Below, piece after piece: positions 61,172 to 64,000 of a stretch of DNA of 64,000 nt. A model generated the notes under the pieces. That model was not told where the DNA came from. It did not search any database and saw only the letters and a list, made by a program, of their open reading frames with translations. The first letter of the stretch is position 1, and each line of letters begins with the position of its first letter. This stretch comes from Misgurnus anguillicaudatus (lineage: Eukaryota > Chordata > Actinopteri > Cypriniformes > Cobitidae). The stretch lies in the NCBI RefSeq assembly GCF_027580225.2, contig NC_073356.2, positions 1,860,001 through 1,924,000 on the forward strand, read 5' to 3'. The position numbers and the translations under genes are program-made.

Positions 61172-64000
61172 TGAGTTGAAGCTGGGCCAGCAAAACCTGG
61201 TCCTGTGTATTGCTGCCTATGCTAAGACTGTTGGCTGGCTGGTACAGTCAGAGTCAAACCCATAAATACATGAAAACTATCAGATCTAAAGAAGATTTGT
61301 TTGCTTCTATCAAAACCCAAAGACACTGTTGGCATCTGGTGTATTTTTTGCTAATTGTATGTCCAGGACTCTATCTTAAATTGAAAATTACATGGATACA
61401 TTTTGCTTGAAAGCACTAAATGTTATGTCCAGTACTCTATGTTAAATTTGATCTCAAATGTCCAACAGAAACATTAAGCCCACATCAACTATGAAGACTG
61501 CTTTAGGAGACTTAGGAACAGTAATAAAATGAACAACCTACTGGCTTTGGGAAGGGAAAAACGAATTGCAGGCTGTAAGATGCCTATAAACTCTATCAGA
61601 GCTAAAGAAGTGACTACTGGTCAACAGAGATTTCCACTTAAACCTTGTGGAATTTGATCCTGGGTCTCCCACATGGGAGAATCAGTGCTCCAACCACTAG
61701 ACTACAGAGGATGAGTTGAAGCTGGGCCAGCAAAACCTGGTCCTGTGTATTGCTGCCTATGCTAAGACTGTTGGCTGGCTGGTACAGTCAGAGTCAAACC
61801 CATAAATACATGAAAACTATCAGATCTAAAGAAGATTTGTTTGCTTCTATCAAAACCCAAAGACACTGTTGGCATCTGATGTATTTTTTGCTAATTGTAT
61901 GTCTTGGTCTCTTTCTTAAATTGAAACTTACATGGATATATTTTGCTTGAAAGCACTAAATGTTATGTCCAGTACTCTATGTTAAATTTGATCTCAAATG
62001 TCCAGCAGAAACCTTAAGCCCACATCAACTATGAAGACTGCTTTAGGAGACTTAGGAACAGTAATAAAATGAATCAGAGCTAAAGAAATAACTACTGGTC
62101 AACGGAGAATTCAACTCAAACCTTGTGGGATTTGAAACTGGGTCTCCCATATGGGAGAATCAGTGCTCTAATCACTAGACTACAGAGGATGAGTTGAAGC
62201 TGGGCCAGCAAAACCTGGTCCTGTGTATTGTTGCCTATGCCAAGACTGTTGGCTGGCTGGTACAGTCAGAGTCAAACCCACAAATACATGAAAACTATCA
62301 GATCTAAAGAAGATTTGTTTGCTTCTATCAAAACCCAAAGACACTGTTTGCATTTGCTGTATTTTTTGCTAATTGTATGTCTAGGACCCTTTCTTCAAGT
62401 GTAACTCACATGAACATTTGGCTTGAAAGTACTAAATGTTATGTCCAGTACTCTATGTTAAATTTGATCTCAAATGTCCAGCAGAAACCTTAAGCCCACA
62501 TCAACTATGAAGACTGCTTTAGGAGACTTAGGAACAGTAATAAAATGAACAACCTACTGGCTTTGGGAAGGGAAAAACGAATTGCAGGCTGTAAGATGCC
62601 TATAAACTCTATCAGAGCTAAAGAATTGACTACTGGTCAATGGAGAATACCCCTTAAACCTTGGGGGATTTGAACCTGGGTCTCCCATATGGGAGAATCA
62701 GTGCTCTAACCACTAGACTACAGAGGATGAGTTGAAGCTGGGCCAGCAAAATCTGGTCCTGTGTATTGCTGACTATGATCAGACTGTTGGCTGGCTGGTA
62801 CAGTCAGAGTCAAACCCACAAATACATGAAAACTATCAGAAGATTTGTTTGCTTCATTCAAAACCCAAAGACACTGTTGGCATCTGGTGTATTTTTTGCT
62901 AATTGTATGTCCAGGACTCTATCTTAAATTGAAAATTACATGGATACATTTTGCTTGAAAGCACTAAATGTTATGTCCAGTACTCTATGTTAAATTTGAT
63001 CTCAAATGTCCAACAGAAACATTAAGCCCACATCAACTATGAAGACTGCTTTAGGAGACTTAGGAACAGTAATAAAATGAACAACCTACTGGCTTTGGGA
63101 AGGGAAAAACGAATTGCAGGCTGTAAGATGCCTATAAACTCTATCAGAGCTAAAGAAGTGACTACTGGTCAACAGAGATTTCCACTTAAACCTTGTGGAA
63201 TTTGATCCTGGGTCTCCCATATGGGAGAATCAGTGCTCCAACCACTAGACTACAGAGGATGAGTTGAAGCTGGGCCAGCAAAACCTGGTCCTGTGTATTG
63301 CTGCCTATGCTAAGACTGTTGGCTGGCTGGTACAGTCTAAAGAAGATTTAAAGAAGATTTGTTTGCTTCTATCAAAACCCAAAGACACTGTTGGCATCTG
63401 ATGTATTTTTTGCTAATTGTATGTCTTGGTCTCTTTCTTAAATTGAAACTTACATGGATATATTTTGCTTGAAAGCACTAAATGTTATGTCCAGTACTCT
63501 ATGTTAAATTTGATCTCAAATGTCCAGCAGAAACCTTAAGCCCACATCAACTATGAAGACTGCTTTAGGAGACTTAGGAACAGTAATAAAATGAATCAGA
63601 GCTAAAGAAATAACTACTGGTCAACGGAGAATTCAACTCAAACCTTGTGGGATTTGAAACTGGGTCTCCCATATGGGAGAATCAGTGCTCTAATCACTAG
63701 ACTACAGAGGATGAGTTGAAGCTGGGCCAGCAAAACCTGGTCCTGTGTATTGTTGCCTATGCCAAGACTGTTGGCTGGCTGGTACAGTCAGAGTCAAACC
63801 CACAAATACATGAAAACTATCAGATCTAAAGAAGATTTGTTTGCTTCTATCAAAACCCAAAGACACTGTTTGCATTTGCTGTATTTTTTGCTAATTGTAT
63901 GTCTAGGACCCTTTCTTCAAGTGTAACTCACATGAACATTTGGCTTGAAAGTACTAAATGTTATGTCCAGTACTCTATGTTAAATTTGATCTCAAATGTC

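Larger units (their letters stand above)
55451..64000 (-). repeat. Main satellite array, last segment (17 units, runs off window)
   Basis: Tags at 55451, 55990, 56530, 57008, 57546, 58078, 58618, 59096, 59634, 60166, 60644, 61181, 61721, 62199, 62737, 63269 and 63721. Order: delta, epsilon, alpha, beta, gamma, alpha, alpha, beta, gamma, alpha, beta, epsilon, alpha, beta, gamma, alpha, beta. Copy 2 of the 6,237-bp block holds to about 60.2 kb. A second periodicity of 5,191 bp then links 55990-58078 to 61181-63269. The array continues past the window end. Confidence 0.93.

Noticed and set aside
1..64000. A CRISPR array
   Set aside because: Repeats are 540 bp with nearly identical 'spacers', no short repeat/unique spacer pattern, and the DNA is eukaryotic in character.
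1..64000. 5S rRNA or snRNA gene cluster
   Set aside because: I looked for 5S-type internal control regions and snRNA motifs in the monomer and found none; the only Pol III-like signals are the tRNA-type A and B boxes.

Overview
The window is non-coding, AT-rich eukaryotic repeat DNA. I found no protein-coding gene I would defend. About 96% is a satellite-like tandem array with a basic monomer of 540 bp. One 2,285-bp DNA transposon interrupts it. Each monomer carries one ~73-nt tRNA-derived element with A-box and B-box motifs of the internal RNA polymerase III type. I counted 117 elements on the minus strand (from 960 to the end) and two on the plus strand in the first 960 bases. The transposon's 3-bp TTA/TAA target duplication and GGG/CCC termini fit the PIF/Harbinger superfamily, which is common in teleost fish. 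A fish, perhaps a cyprinid, is my best guess, but the sequence does not prove it.

Layout: 1-959 is the array in inverted orientation. A 573-bp near-perfect palindrome (674-1246, centre 960) joins it to the main array. The main array runs 960-6958, is interrupted by the transposon at 6959-9243, and resumes from 9244 to the window end. For unit phasing I used a tag, the conserved GCTGGGCC next to each tRNA-like element; the element's 5' end lies 10 bases before the tag. Tag spacings take few values: 540 (full), 538, 532 (8-bp loss), 478 (62-bp loss), 452, 346 (a further 132-bp loss), 549 (9-bp duplication), with rare 530, 537 and 539.

The tRNA-like elements fall into subtypes: alpha (39 copies, damaged B box), beta (35, both boxes damaged and the 62-bp terminator segment usually missing), gamma (26, both boxes good), delta (6, best B box with TTCGAA), epsilon (5, 72 nt), theta (3), iota (2, plus one in the inverted block) and one hybrid. 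Most units follow a four-monomer higher-order repeat, alpha-alpha-beta-gamma, of 2,088 bp. Larger periods lie on top: 6,599 bp (30701-43898, two tandem copies) and 6,237 bp (49214 onward).

If anything here is active, it would be short Pol III transcripts read leftward from the gamma, delta, epsilon, theta and iota elements. They would end about 155 nt downstream at a T5 tract, with a strong palindrome where a tRNA has its anticodon loop. The elements do not fold as normal tRNAs, so I call them tRNA-derived pseudogenes with apparently intact promoters. The many 60-100 residue open frames are by-products of the repeat.
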